Source: Rhizobiaceae bacterium (GTDB lineage: Bacteria; Pseudomonadota; Alphaproteobacteria; Rhizobiales; Rhizobiaceae). From it: a stretch of DNA of 64,000 bases. The notes beneath the pieces are model-generated. The model had not been told where the DNA came from, searched no databases, and was given only the letters and a program-made list of their open reading frames with translations. The first letter of the stretch is position 1, and each line of letters begins with the position of its first letter. The stretch lies in assembly GCA_023953775.1 (NCBI GenBank), contig JAMLJD010000001.1, forward strand, positions 1 through 64,000, given 5' to 3'. The position numbers and the translations under genes were made by a program. This document shows, in pieces, positions 18,418-27,279 of this stretch.

Positions 18418-19338
18418 TCAGGGGCGGGTTGATATTCGCCTGTCTTGCGACGCCATCGTCTCGAGCGCGACCCGGAGATCGTGGCCCGCCTCCAGGAGCC
18501 TGCGCTCCGCCTCCTCGCCGCCGCCGGCGCCACATGCCAGCAGGATTGCAGGTTTGACCACTCCGCCGGTCGCTTCAAGGGCCTTTTGCGCCTTGTCTTC
18601 GCTGACCTGGGCGATCGATGCGACGATGCGGGCGGCCCTGGCGCGCAGCTTGTCGTTGTCAGCCCGCAGATTGACCATCATGCCGTCATGGACATGCCCG
18701 AGGAGCACGCCGGCCATGGTCGAGATCGTGTTGAGGGCGATCTTCTGCGCGGTGCCGGCGCCGAGGCGCGTCGAGCCGGCGACCGGCTCCGGCGGCGTTG
18801 CCAGGACGATCGCGATGTCGGCCCCGTCTAGCAGCGGCGCATCCGCGTTGTTGGAAAGCGCGATCACCGTCGCGCCTGCGCGCCGCCCGGCTTCTGCCGC
18901 GCCCAGCGCATAGGGCGTGCGTCCGCTGGCTGCGATGACGATCACCACGTCGCCATTTCCGATGCCAGCGGCAGCAACGTCCGCGGCTCCCGATTCCCGG
19001 TCGTCCTCGCAGCCTCCCGCCAGGTCGACAAGGCTGGCGGTCCCGCCGGCGATGATCGCGAAGGCGCGATCGGCCCCGATGCCGTATGTACCCGGCAACT
19101 CGAGCGCGTCGGCAAGCGCCATCAGTCCCGAGCTTCCCGCGCCGCAATAGATGAGCTTGCCGCCCGACGACAGTGCCGCGGCGACCGCCCTCGCGGCGCG
19201 CAGGATGTCCTCAGCCGCGTCGGCGACGCATGCGGCGGCACGCTGTTGCGCCGCGATCAGCGCGGCAACAGCCTCGCCTTCCTCCAGCCGATCGATCGCG
19301 GCCTCGGTACCGTCGCGTGCTTCAGTTGCTGTCGACAT
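18418..19338 (-). CDS. murQ: N-acetylmuramic acid 6-phosphate etherase-like SIS protein
   Basis: The 306-residue product is a SIS-domain protein of the MurQ family, which removes D-lactate from MurNAc-6-phosphate to give GlcNAc-6-phosphate. The phosphosugar loop reads CGAGSSGLMALADALELPGTYG; the family form is usually [21 protein letters not shown], so it is diverged, but the glutamate of the SECP position (ALELP) and a downstream CEDD are kept. The ASGRTPYALGA phosphate-binding segment and the GHVHDGMMVNL block are typical. The ATG at 19338 has a consensus AGGAGG site. It heads the leftward operon. Automatic tools may call it only a SIS protein. Confidence 0.78.
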   Translation of the reverse strand: MSTATEARDGTEAAIDRLEEGEAVAALIAAQQRAAACVADAAEDILRAARAVAAALSSGGKLIYCGAGSSGLMALADALELPGTYGIGADRAFAIIAGGTASLVDLAGGCEDDRESGAADVAAAGIGNGDVVIVIAASGRTPYALGAAEAGRRAGATVIALSNNADAPLLDGADIAIVLATPPEPVAGSTRLGAGTAQKIALNTISTMAGVLLGHVHDGMMVNLRADNDKLRARAARIVASIAQVSEDKAQKALEATGGVVKPAILLACGAGGGEEAERRLLEAGHDLRVALETMASQDRRISTRP

Positions 19339-19531
19339 AAATCCTCCTGTTAACAATTCATGCCAAATTAATACCATTTGTCCAGAGAAAATTTCTGCGA
19401 AGGCACCTTGATCACGCTGCGCCTCGCATAACACGCTGAAATATAGAGATTTTCAGGGATTTCACCGCCGGTCCAAGAATCTGCTTGGTTAAAGGTATCT
19501 TTTTGGTATTATCTTGTCGGGAGTGAAGACC
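19339..19531. promoter_or_regulatory. Divergent promoter region with candidate GntR sites
   Basis: This gap separates the two amino-sugar operons and is the most AT-rich stretch nearby. It holds TGGTATTA once on each strand: TAATACCA at 19369-19376 near the murQ start and TGGTATTA at 19504-19511 near the kinase start, plus GGTAT at 19494-19498, ten bases from the second. Such sites, repeated next to both promoters, suit the GntR regulator encoded two genes on. Binding is inferred. Confidence 0.5.
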
Positions 19532-20410
19532 ATGGACCTTCTCGTAGCGATCGATGGCGGCGGAACGAGCTGTCGGGCGGCGATAGCCGAACCGGGCGGA
19601 AGGGTTATCGGCCGGGCCACGACAGGCTCAGCCAACGTATCGACCGATCCCGCGGGCGCGGTCGAGAACATCGTCGCGGCAACGCGCGCCGCGCTCGCCG
19701 ATGGCGGGGCTGCGGATTTCCCGATCGCGGCACTGCACGCCTATCTCGGCCTTGCCGGCGTGAACGTGAATGCCGATGCGGACGCGTTTGCCGCTCGGCT
19801 GCCGTTCGCCGCCTGCCGCGTCGTCGACGATACGATCATCGCGCTCGAAGGCGCGCTGGGCGCGAGCGATGGCGTGATCGCTATTCTCGGCACGGGCTCC
19901 GCCTATCTCGGCCGCAATGGCGACGAGATCCTGCGTGCAGGGGGCTGGGGGTTCATGGTCGGAGACCTCGGCAGCGGTGCGCGTCTGGGGCGAGCGCTGC
20001 TGCAGGACACGCTCCTCGCCTACGATCACATCCTTCCGCGATCGGAACTGACACGTGTCGTCATGCGGGAATTCGACGACGATCCCGCCCGGCTGGTCAC
20101 CGTCGCCCAGGGCGAGAAGCCGGGCGGCTTCGCCCGCTTCGCGCCGCTGGTGTTCGAGTATGCCGATCGTGACGACAAGGTGGCGCTGTCTCTGGTGCGC
20201 GGTGCCGTTGCCCATGTGAATGCAGCACTTGCCGCCGTCACCTGGCCCGGATGTGAGCGGCTGTCGCTGCTTGGCGGCCTCGCGCCGCTTTATGCCGGCC
20301 GCATCGACGAGAAGTTCAGGGCGATCGCCGTGCCGCCGAAAGGCGATGCGCTGTCCGGCGCCGTCGAACTGGGGCTGCGGACATTCAATCTGACGGGAGC
20401 AGCGCGATGA
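19532..20410 (+). CDS. BadF/BadG-type sugar kinase, probable GlcNAc/MurNAc kinase
   Basis: The 292-residue protein is an ASKHA-fold kinase of the BadF/BadG/BcrA family. The phosphate-1 loop is AIDGGGTSCRAAI near the N-terminus and the phosphate-2 region is AILGTGSAYLGRNG; the adenosine motif SLLGGLAPLY is near the C-terminus. Family members phosphorylate GlcNAc, MurNAc (MurK of Clostridium) or glucosamine. With MurQ, NagA and a SIS deaminase around it, phosphorylation at C6 of GlcNAc and perhaps MurNAc after import is the likely job. I chose the ATG at 19532 (GGGAGTGAAG upstream) over a TTG six codons earlier. It overlaps the GntR gene by four bases. Confidence 0.85.
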   Translation: MDLLVAIDGGGTSCRAAIAEPGGRVIGRATTGSANVSTDPAGAVENIVAATRAALADGGAADFPIAALHAYLGLAGVNVNADADAFAARLPFAACRVVDDTIIALEGALGASDGVIAILGTGSAYLGRNGDEILRAGGWGFMVGDLGSGARLGRALLQDTLLAYDHILPRSELTRVVMREFDDDPARLVTVAQGEKPGGFARFAPLVFEYADRDDKVALSLVRGAVAHVNAALAAVTWPGCERLSLLGGLAPLYAGRIDEKFRAIAVPPKGDALSGAVELGLRTFNLTGAAR

Positions 20411-21168
20411 GCGAACTCGACTTCCCTACCCTGTTTTCCGAGCAGAATGTCCGCTCGAAGGGCGCCGGGCCGCTTTACGTGCGCCTGCGCCGGGTGCTCA
20501 ACGATCTGATCAACAGCCGCCTCCTCGAGCAGGGGCAGGCCTTGCCGACCGAACGCGAGATCGCGGAGATGTCGGGTTTGAGCAGGGTTACTGTCCGCAA
20601 GGCGGTCGACGAGCTCGTGACCGCCGGGCGGCTGTCGCGCAGGCACGGTTCGGGCACCTTCATCGCCCCGCCCGCCACGAAGGTCCAGCAGTCGCTGTCC
20701 AGGCTCACCTCCTTTACCGAGGACATGGCGCGGCGCGGCATGGCCACCCGGGCGGTCTGGCTGAACCGGGGCGTATTCACGCCGTCGCCGGACGAGATCA
20801 TGGCGCTTGGTCTTTCCGTCGGCGATTCCGTGGCACGGCTGGCGCGGCTGCGCATCGCCGACGACATGCCGATGGCCATCGAACAGGCGGCGATCACGGC
20901 GGAGTTCCTGCCCGACCCGACGATCGTGGAACACTCCCTCTACGATACGCTGGAAAAGCGCGACGCGCGTCCCTGGCGGGCCACGCAGCGCATCTCGGCG
21001 CGCAAGGTCGACGGATCCGAGGCCGAGCTTCTGGGCATCGTCGCGGGCGATGCCGTGCTCCAGATCGAACGCGTCTCGTACCTCATCTCCGGGCGCGCCA
21101 TCGAGTTCACCCGCTCCATCTACAGGGGCGACAGCTACGACTTCGTCGCAGAGATGCGTTTCGGATAG
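20407..21168 (+). CDS. GntR family regulator with UTRA domain
   Basis: The 253-residue protein has an N-terminal GntR winged helix (PTEREIAEMSGLSRVTVRKAVDEL with the wing RRHGSGTFI) and a C-terminal UTRA ligand domain of the HutC/NagR group. NagR/DasR-type members respond to GlcNAc-6-phosphate or glucosamine-6-phosphate, which fits this operon. It probably represses both divergent transcripts through the TGGTATTA sites in 19339-19531. Its ATG overlaps the kinase stop. Confidence 0.92.
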   Translation: MSELDFPTLFSEQNVRSKGAGPLYVRLRRVLNDLINSRLLEQGQALPTEREIAEMSGLSRVTVRKAVDELVTAGRLSRRHGSGTFIAPPATKVQQSLSRLTSFTEDMARRGMATRAVWLNRGVFTPSPDEIMALGLSVGDSVARLARLRIADDMPMAIEQAAITAEFLPDPTIVEHSLYDTLEKRDARPWRATQRISARKVDGSEAELLGIVAGDAVLQIERVSYLISGRAIEFTRSIYRGDSYDFVAEMRFG

Positions 21169-21195
21169 TGCCTTCGGGCGGAATGGAGACCGGCA

Positions 21196-22221
21196 ATGGC
21201 CGCATCACACATGCGTCGCGAGATCGAGGAAATACCGCTCGCCGTCGAACGCCTTCTTTCGGGTCAGAAGGCGGCCATCTCCGAGGCTGCGAAGGCGTTC
21301 GGTGATCTCGACCCGCTGCTCGTCGCCACGGTTGCGCGCGGGTCGTCCGACCACGCCGCGCATTTCCTCAAATACGCCTACGAACTGACCCTCGGCCTGC
21401 CCGGCGCCTCGCTCGGTCCGTCGCTCGCCTCGGTCTACGGGCTGGTGCCACGCCTCGAACGTGCCGCATTCATAGCGATCTCCCAGTCGGGCCAGAGCCC
21501 CGATATCGTCTCGCTGACCAGCGCCGCCGGGCGTGGCGGCGCGCGAACGTTCGCGCTGGTCAACACATTGCCGTCACCGCTCGCCGACATCAGCGATCAT
21601 GCGATCGACATTTCGGCCGGCCCCGAAAAGAGCGTCGCCGCGACGAAGTCCTTCGTCTGTTCGGTGGTCGCCGGCTTGATGCTTCTTGCGAAGCTGAAAC
21701 CGGCGGCCCCGCTGGCCGCGGCGCTGGCCGCGCTTCCCGCAAATCTCGAACGCGCGCTTCATGCCGACTGGAGCGGCATGGTCGACGCATATGCCGATGC
21801 CCGCTCCCTCTACGTGCTGGGTCGCGGACCGTCGCTGGCTGTCGCCGGCGAAGTCGCGCTCAAGTTCAAGGAGACATGCGGAATCCACGCGGAGACCTAC
21901 TCGACGGCCGAGGTCATGCACGGGCCTGTCGAACTGGTCGGACCGGATTTCCCGGTCATCGCGCTTGCAAGTCGCGACCAGTCCGAGGCGTCCGTGGCCG
22001 AAATCGCCGACCGCCTTGCCGCGACGGGTGCCAGGGTCCACGCAACGACGCGCCTTTGCCGCAAGGCGATCGCGCTTCCGGTGCCCGATGCCGGCCATCC
22101 GCTCCTCAACGCACTGATCCAGGTGATCCCCGCCTATCTGTTTCTTGAGGCGCTGTCGCGGCGCAGGGGACGCAACCCCGACGCGCCGGCGCGCCTGCGC
22201 AAGGTCACGGAGACGGTATGA
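21196..22221 (+). CDS. SIS-domain glucosamine-6-phosphate deaminase (GlmS-like, NagB-II type)
   Basis: The 341-residue protein has two SIS domains like the isomerase half of GlmS but no glutaminase domain. Key segments are VARGSSDHAAHFLKYAYE, SQSGQSPDIVSLT and the second-domain block ending AETYSTAEVMHGP. Such stand-alone proteins (NagB-II, AgaS) convert glucosamine-6-phosphate to fructose-6-phosphate and ammonia. In this operon it follows deacetylation by NagA. A role on galactosamine-6-phosphate is possible but less likely next to MurQ and NagA. Confidence 0.88.
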   Translation: MAASHMRREIEEIPLAVERLLSGQKAAISEAAKAFGDLDPLLVATVARGSSDHAAHFLKYAYELTLGLPGASLGPSLASVYGLVPRLERAAFIAISQSGQSPDIVSLTSAAGRGGARTFALVNTLPSPLADISDHAIDISAGPEKSVAATKSFVCSVVAGLMLLAKLKPAAPLAAALAALPANLERALHADWSGMVDAYADARSLYVLGRGPSLAVAGEVALKFKETCGIHAETYSTAEVMHGPVELVGPDFPVIALASRDQSEASVAEIADRLAATGARVHATTRLCRKAIALPVPDAGHPLLNALIQVIPAYLFLEALSRRRGRNPDAPARLRKVTETV

Positions 22222-23378
22222 CGCAACGCTACGCAATCGCCGGGCGGCGCATCTTCGACGGCACACGCTGGCACGACCATGCAGCACTCATGGTCAATAA
22301 CGGCAAGGTGCAGGCGATCGTCGGGCGCGACGACGTGCCGGCCGGTACAGTCCTGTCGGAAGACGCCGGCGCGATGCTCGTGCCGGGCTTCGTCGACCTC
22401 CAGGTCAATGGCGGCGGCGGCGTCCTGTTCAATGACGGCCCCAGCGTCGAGACGATCCGCACGATCTGTGCCGCGCACATGCGGTTCGGCACCACATCGG
22501 TATTGCCGACGCTGATCACCGACACGCGCGACATGACACGCATGGCGATCGAGGCGGGCGTCGAGGCGTCCCGGGCGAAAATTCCGGGCTTCGCCGGCAT
22601 CCATCTGGAAGGACCGCATTTGTCGGCCGGCCGCAAGGGCGCGCATTCCGTCGACCTGATCCGGCCGATGGACGACGCCGATCTCGAGGCGCTGGTCGCC
22701 GCGCGACCGGAACTGCCCGCGCTGGTCGTCACCTGCGCACCCGAAAGCGTGACCTGCGCGCAGGTGGCGCGGCTGGCAGAAGCCGGCATCCATGTCAGCC
22801 TTGGACACAGCGATTGCAGTTACCGGACCGCAATGGCCTATGCCGAGGCCGGTGCCAGTCTGGTCACGCATCTGTTCAATGCAATGAGCCCGCTCGGCCA
22901 TCGCGAGGCCGGCCTTGTCGGCGCCGCGCTCGAATGCGGGAAACTCAGCGCCGGGCTGATCTGCGACGGCGTGCATGTCGACCCCGCCGCCATGCGCGTC
23001 GCTTTGCGCGCCAAGACCGGACCCGGCCGCATCTTCGTGGTGACCGACGCAATGTCCACGATCGGCACCGATGTCACGTCGTTCGAACTCAACGGCCGAC
23101 GCGTCTACCGGCGCGACGGACGCCTGACCCTCGAAGATGGAACGCTCGCCGGCGCCGACATCGACATGGCGGCGTCGGTGCGCTTTCTCGTCCGCGAGGT
23201 CGGCGTTGGCCTCGACACCGCGCTGGCCATGGCGTCACGCGACGCAGCCGGGGCGGTCGGTCTCTCCGCTCGCAAAGGCGGGCTCGAAGCAGGCTGCGAC
23301 GCCGACTTCATCGAACTCGACGACGATCTGCAGGTCGTGCGCACCTGGTGGTCGGGTGAGTGCGTCCACGCCGGTTGA
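22218..23378 (+). CDS. nagA: N-acetylglucosamine-6-phosphate deacetylase
   Basis: The 386-residue amidohydrolase removes acetate from GlcNAc-6-phosphate in the cytoplasm. It has the metal-binding HLEGPHLS segment, GHSDCSY, THLFNAMSPLGHREAG and the catalytic aspartate in VTDAMSTIG. Length is normal. Its ATG overlaps the deaminase stop by four bases, and it is the last gene of the rightward operon, converging with urocanase 49 bases on. Confidence 0.95.
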   Translation: MTQRYAIAGRRIFDGTRWHDHAALMVNNGKVQAIVGRDDVPAGTVLSEDAGAMLVPGFVDLQVNGGGGVLFNDGPSVETIRTICAAHMRFGTTSVLPTLITDTRDMTRMAIEAGVEASRAKIPGFAGIHLEGPHLSAGRKGAHSVDLIRPMDDADLEALVAARPELPALVVTCAPESVTCAQVARLAEAGIHVSLGHSDCSYRTAMAYAEAGASLVTHLFNAMSPLGHREAGLVGAALECGKLSAGLICDGVHVDPAAMRVALRAKTGPGRIFVVTDAMSTIGTDVTSFELNGRRVYRRDGRLTLEDGTLAGADIDMAASVRFLVREVGVGLDTALAMASRDAAGAVGLSARKGGLEAGCDADFIELDDDLQVVRTWWSGECVHAG

Positions 23379-23426
23379 CGGCAGACTGCAAAGCCGGGAT
23401 CGGCGGATGCGGCCGCGCGATGCCCG

Positions 23427-25091
23427 TCACGGCATCATCGGCAACCACAAACCGTTTTCCCGCGCGCACTCGATGGCGATGTCATAACCGGCATCCGCAT
23501 GGCGCATGACGCCGGTCGCCGGGTCGTTCCACAGCACCCGGCCGATGCGCTCGGCCGCCTCCGGCGAGCCGTCCGCCACCAGCGCGATGCCGGAATGCTG
23601 CGAATAGCCCATGCCCACCCCGCCGCCGTGATGGAACGACACCCAGTCAGCACCGCAGGCGGAATTGAGCAACGCGTTGAGGATCGGCCAGTCCGACACG
23701 GCGTCCGATCCGTCGAGCATGCCCTCGGTCTCGCGGTTGGGGCTGGAGACCGAGCCTGAATCCATGTGGTCGCGGCCGATGACCAGCGGCGCAGACAGTT
23801 CGCCCCGCGCCACCATTTCGTTGAAGGCCAGGCCGACGCGGTGCCGGTCGCCCAGCCCGATCCAGCAGATACGGGCCGGCAGCCCCTGGAATTTGATGTT
23901 CTTCTGCGCCTTGTCGATCCAGTTGTGCAGAAAGGCGTCGTCTGCCAGCAACTCGCGGATCTTGGCGTCCGTCTTGTAGATGTCCTGAGGATCGCCGGAC
24001 AGCGCGACCCAGCGGAACGGCCCCTTCCCGCGGCAGAACAGCGGCCGCACATAGGCCTCGACGAAGCCTGGGTAGGAGAACGCGTCCTCGACGCCCTTTT
24101 CCTTCGCCATCGCCCTGATGTTGTTGCCGTAGTCGAGCACCACCGATCCCATGTCGCGGAATTTGAGGATCGCCCTCACCTCGGCGGCCATGCTCACTTT
24201 CGCCGCTTCGGCGACGGCTTCCGGGTCGCGCTCGCGACGCTCCTCCCATTCGGCCAGCGTCCAGCCGGCCGGCAGGTAGCCATTGACCGGATCGTGCGCC
24301 GAGGTCTGGTCGGTCACCATGTCGGGCACGATGCCGCGCGCCGCGATCTCGGCGAAAATCTCGGCGGCGTTGCCGATGAGGCCGACCGACACCGGTTTGC
24401 CGGAAGCCTTCGCCGCATCGATCATCGCCAGCGCCTCGTCCAGCGTCGCCGCCGACCTGTCGAGATAGCCGGTGCGCTGGCGGAACTCGATGCGCGAGGC
24501 CTGGCACTCGACCGCGATCATCGACGCGCCTGCCATGGTGGCGGCGAGCGGCTGCGCACCGCCCATGCCGCCCAGTCCCGCCGTCAGGAACCAGCGCCCG
24601 GCAAGCGAGCCGCCGAAATGGCGCCGGCCGATCTCGCCGAACGTCTCGTAGGTGCCCTGCACGATGCCCTGCGAGCCGATATAGAGCCACGAACCGGCCG
24701 TCATCTGGCCGTACATGGTCAGCCCCTTGCGGTCGAGCTCGTTGAAATGGGTCCAGTCGGCCCATTTCGGAACCAGATTGCCATTGGCGATGATGACCCG
24801 TGGTGCACCCTTGTGGGTCGGGAACACGCCCACCGGCTTGCCGGACTGCACGAGCAGGGTCTGGTCGTCGCGAAGCTGCTTCAGGACGTCGACGATGCGG
24901 TCGAAGGAGGCCCAGTTGCGGGCAGCACGCCCGATGCCGCCATAAACGACGAGTTCGCCCGGCCGCTCGGCGACGTCGGGGTCGAGATTGTTCATCAGAA
25001 GCCGCATCGGCGCTTCGGTGGACCATTGCCTCGCATTGAGCTCGGGCCCCGTCGGGGATTTGACGACGCGGATGTTGTCGAGCCGGGTCAT
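23427..25091 (-). CDS. hutU: Urocanate hydratase (urocanase)
   Basis: The 554-residue protein is a full-length NAD-dependent urocanase, converting urocanate to 4-imidazolone-5-propionate. The family signature [18 protein letters not shown] holds the active-site cysteine, and [14 protein letters not shown] forms the NAD loop; DHMDSGSV and [18 protein letters not shown] are also standard. It looks like a true urocanase rather than a distant relative. What is odd is the setting: it is the last gene of an operon with a CoA-transferase and an MDR reductase, with no hutH, hutI or hutG in the window. Its ATG overlaps the CoA-transferase stop by four bases. A thiourocanate hydratase role cannot be excluded. 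Confidence 0.95.
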   Translation of the reverse strand: MTRLDNIRVVKSPTGPELNARQWSTEAPMRLLMNNLDPDVAERPGELVVYGGIGRAARNWASFDRIVDVLKQLRDDQTLLVQSGKPVGVFPTHKGAPRVIIANGNLVPKWADWTHFNELDRKGLTMYGQMTAGSWLYIGSQGIVQGTYETFGEIGRRHFGGSLAGRWFLTAGLGGMGGAQPLAATMAGASMIAVECQASRIEFRQRTGYLDRSAATLDEALAMIDAAKASGKPVSVGLIGNAAEIFAEIAARGIVPDMVTDQTSAHDPVNGYLPAGWTLAEWEERRERDPEAVAEAAKVSMAAEVRAILKFRDMGSVVLDYGNNIRAMAKEKGVEDAFSYPGFVEAYVRPLFCRGKGPFRWVALSGDPQDIYKTDAKIRELLADDAFLHNWIDKAQKNIKFQGLPARICWIGLGDRHRVGLAFNEMVARGELSAPLVIGRDHMDSGSVSSPNRETEGMLDGSDAVSDWPILNALLNSACGADWVSFHHGGGVGMGYSQHSGIALVADGSPEAAERIGRVLWNDPATGVMRHADAGYDIAIECARENGLWLPMMP

Positions 25092-26290
25092 GCGATCACC
25101 TTCTTGTTGCGCAGGTCCGCGATCCGACCGGCATCGAGACCGAGAAGACTGGAAAGGACATCGTCCGTGTCCTCGCCGATAAGCGGCGCACGCTGTGCCG
25201 CGGGGGCCTCGGCGCCATGAAAATGAACCGGCTGGCGCACGAGCGGGATATCGCCGAGCACCGCATTGCGGCCCGGCGTGACGAGGCCGCGTGCGGCCGC
25301 GTGCTGGCTCGCGGCCACATCGCCAAGCGACCATACCGGCCCGCTTGGCACGCCGGCCGCCTGCAGCGCCTCGACGGCTTCGGCCCGGGATCGGCCGGCC
25401 GCCCAGGCCTCTATCAGCGCCCGCAGGTCCGCCTCGTGCGCATTGCGCGCCTTGTTGTCCGCAAAACGCGGATCGTCGGCCAGTTCGGGACGCCCGATGG
25501 CCTGTGCGATCGCACGGAAGGCACCATCGGAAAACCCGACCAGCACAAAGTCGCCGTCACGGGCGCTGAAACTGTCGACAGGATAGGTCTCGGGGTGCCG
25601 GTTGCCGACGCGCCGGGCATCGCTGCCCGTGTAGAGCTGGCGGCTGAGCCCGGTCAGAAGCATCGAGAACACCGAATCGAGCATCGCGACATCGAGATAG
25701 CGTCCCTCCCCGGTACGCTCGCGATCGAACAGGGCCGCGAGGATGCCCCAGGACGCGAACATGCCGGTGGCAACGTCGGCAAAGCTCTCGCCGACGGCCA
25801 TGGCGCGGCCGTCGCGCTCTCCGGTGATGCTCATCAGCCCGCTCATCGCCTGGATCACGAGGTCGAATGCCGGCCAGTTCGAAAGCGGTCCCTCCTGGCC
25901 GAACCCGGAGATCGAGGCATAGACGAGCTTGGTATCGGCGCCGCGCAGCGTCTCGTGGTCGAGGCCGAGACGGGCCGCGACACCGGGGCGGAAATTCTCC
26001 ACCACCACGTCGCTGCGGGCGGCGAGATCGCGGGCAAGCGCCACCGCCTCGGCGTCCTTGAGGTTCAGCGCGACGCTTTTCTTGCCGCGGTTGAGCAGCA
26101 TGAAATAGGTGCTGAGATCGTCCTTGAACGGCGCAAAATGCCGGCCCTCTTCGCCGAAGCCCGGCATCTCGATCTTGATCACCTCCGCACCGAGGTCCGC
26201 GAGCATTGCCGTGCAGAACGGTCCCGACATGACACGGGTCAGGTCGAGGATGCGTACGCCGTCGAGGATGTTTCTGGTCATTGCACTCAT
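25088..26290 (-). CDS. CaiB/BaiF family (type III) CoA-transferase
   Basis: The 400-residue protein is a type III CoA-transferase. It opens with [28 protein letters not shown], has [13 protein letters not shown], and the aspartate that forms the mixed anhydride is probably in YLDVAMLDS. Such enzymes move CoA between carboxylic acids, including aryl-lactates and acrylates. It sits between an MDR reductase and urocanase with ATGA overlaps at both ends, so the three proteins are tightly coupled. The substrate is not evident; an imidazole acid such as imidazolelactate, imidazolepropionate or urocanate is a reasonable guess. Confidence 0.88.
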   Translation of the reverse strand: MSAMTRNILDGVRILDLTRVMSGPFCTAMLADLGAEVIKIEMPGFGEEGRHFAPFKDDLSTYFMLLNRGKKSVALNLKDAEAVALARDLAARSDVVVENFRPGVAARLGLDHETLRGADTKLVYASISGFGQEGPLSNWPAFDLVIQAMSGLMSITGERDGRAMAVGESFADVATGMFASWGILAALFDRERTGEGRYLDVAMLDSVFSMLLTGLSRQLYTGSDARRVGNRHPETYPVDSFSARDGDFVLVGFSDGAFRAIAQAIGRPELADDPRFADNKARNAHEADLRALIEAWAAGRSRAEAVEALQAAGVPSGPVWSLGDVAASQHAAARGLVTPGRNAVLGDIPLVRQPVHFHGAEAPAAQRAPLIGEDTDDVLSSLLGLDAGRIADLRNKKVIA

Positions 26291-27279
26291 GCTTCCGGCT
26301 GGTCGTTGAGGGTGAGCACCACCTTGCCGTTGGTGCGTCGGGCCGCGAGGTCGCCCAGCGCCTGCGGCAGCGCCTCCAGGCCGCTGCGCCGGTCGACCAC
26401 GGGCCGGATCCTGCCGGCCGAGAGATCGTCCATCATCCGCGCGGTGACACGCGCCAGCATCTCGCCGTCCGTGTCGTGGTTCCAGTAGACGCCGATGGCC
26501 GAGGCCCGCTTGAGCAGCAGCCGGTTGGCGGGTATCTGCGGGATCGAGCCCGAGGCGAAGCCGACGATCAGAAGCCGGCCGCCATTGGCGAGCACCCGCA
26601 GGCTGCCCAGCGTCACGTCGCCGCCCACAGGGTCCACCACCACGTCGATGCCGCGGCCGTCCGTCATCGCCTTGCAGTGCCGGAACCACTCGGGATCGCC
26701 CGGATCGATGGCCGCGGACGCGCCGTGCTCCAGTGCCAGGGCACGCTTGGTCTCGCTGCCCGCGGCAGCGATCACATGCGCGCCGCGGGCAGCCGCGATC
26801 TGCACGGCGGCGAGCCCTACTCCGCCGGCAGCCGCGTGGACGAGGACCGTTTCATCGGCACTCACTGCGGTGCATTCCGTCAGCGCCACATAGGCGGTGG
26901 TGTAGACAACCGGCAGCGCCGCGCTGTCGGCAAGGCAGACATCGCCGGGGATGGCGATTGCCATCGCGTCGCGCATGATCGCATGGCTGGCAAAGCCGCC
27001 CCATTCGACCTTGCCGGCCACCCGGTCGCCGGGTTTGAAGCGCGTGCCGGGTCCGGCCGCGCGCACGACGCCGGCCACTTCCTGGCCGGGCGTGAACGGA
27101 CGCGGCGGTTTCACCTGATACGTGCCGTCGATCATCAGCAGGTCAGAAAAATTGAGCGCGGCGGCGGCCACTTCGACGGACAATTCGCCCGGCCCCGGGT
27201 CCTGCGGCGTGAACGCCTTCAGGACCAGCCCGTCCATGCCGTTTTCCGTCGAACTCCACCTCATCGGCCGGGCGGTCAT
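26287..27279 (-). CDS. MDR family quinone oxidoreductase / enoyl reductase (NADPH)
   Basis: The 330-residue protein is a zinc-free medium-chain dehydrogenase/reductase of the quinone oxidoreductase type. The catalytic N-terminal domain contains ALNFSDLLMIDGTYQ and PFTPGQEVAG; the nucleotide loop is HAAAGGVGLAAVQIA, with the NADPH region AAAGSETKRALA. Relatives reduce quinones or the double bond of acrylyl-CoA and enones. With a CoA-transferase next door, an enoyl-thioester or enone substrate is possible. Its ATG overlaps the IclR gene stop. Confidence 0.88.
   Translation of the reverse strand: MTARPMRWSSTENGMDGLVLKAFTPQDPGPGELSVEVAAAALNFSDLLMIDGTYQVKPPRPFTPGQEVAGVVRAAGPGTRFKPGDRVAGKVEWGGFASHAIMRDAMAIAIPGDVCLADSAALPVVYTTAYVALTECTAVSADETVLVHAAAGGVGLAAVQIAAARGAHVIAAAGSETKRALALEHGASAAIDPGDPEWFRHCKAMTDGRGIDVVVDPVGGDVTLGSLRVLANGGRLLIVGFASGSIPQIPANRLLLKRASAIGVYWNHDTDGEMLARVTARMMDDLSAGRIRPVVDRRSGLEALPQALGDLAARRTNGKVVLTLNDQPEA

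Noticed and set aside
23427-25091. Urocanase read as a thiourocanate hydratase of ergothioneine breakdown
   Set aside because: The signature region and NAD loop are those of ordinary urocanases, and no ergothionase gene is in the window. Kept only as an alternative.
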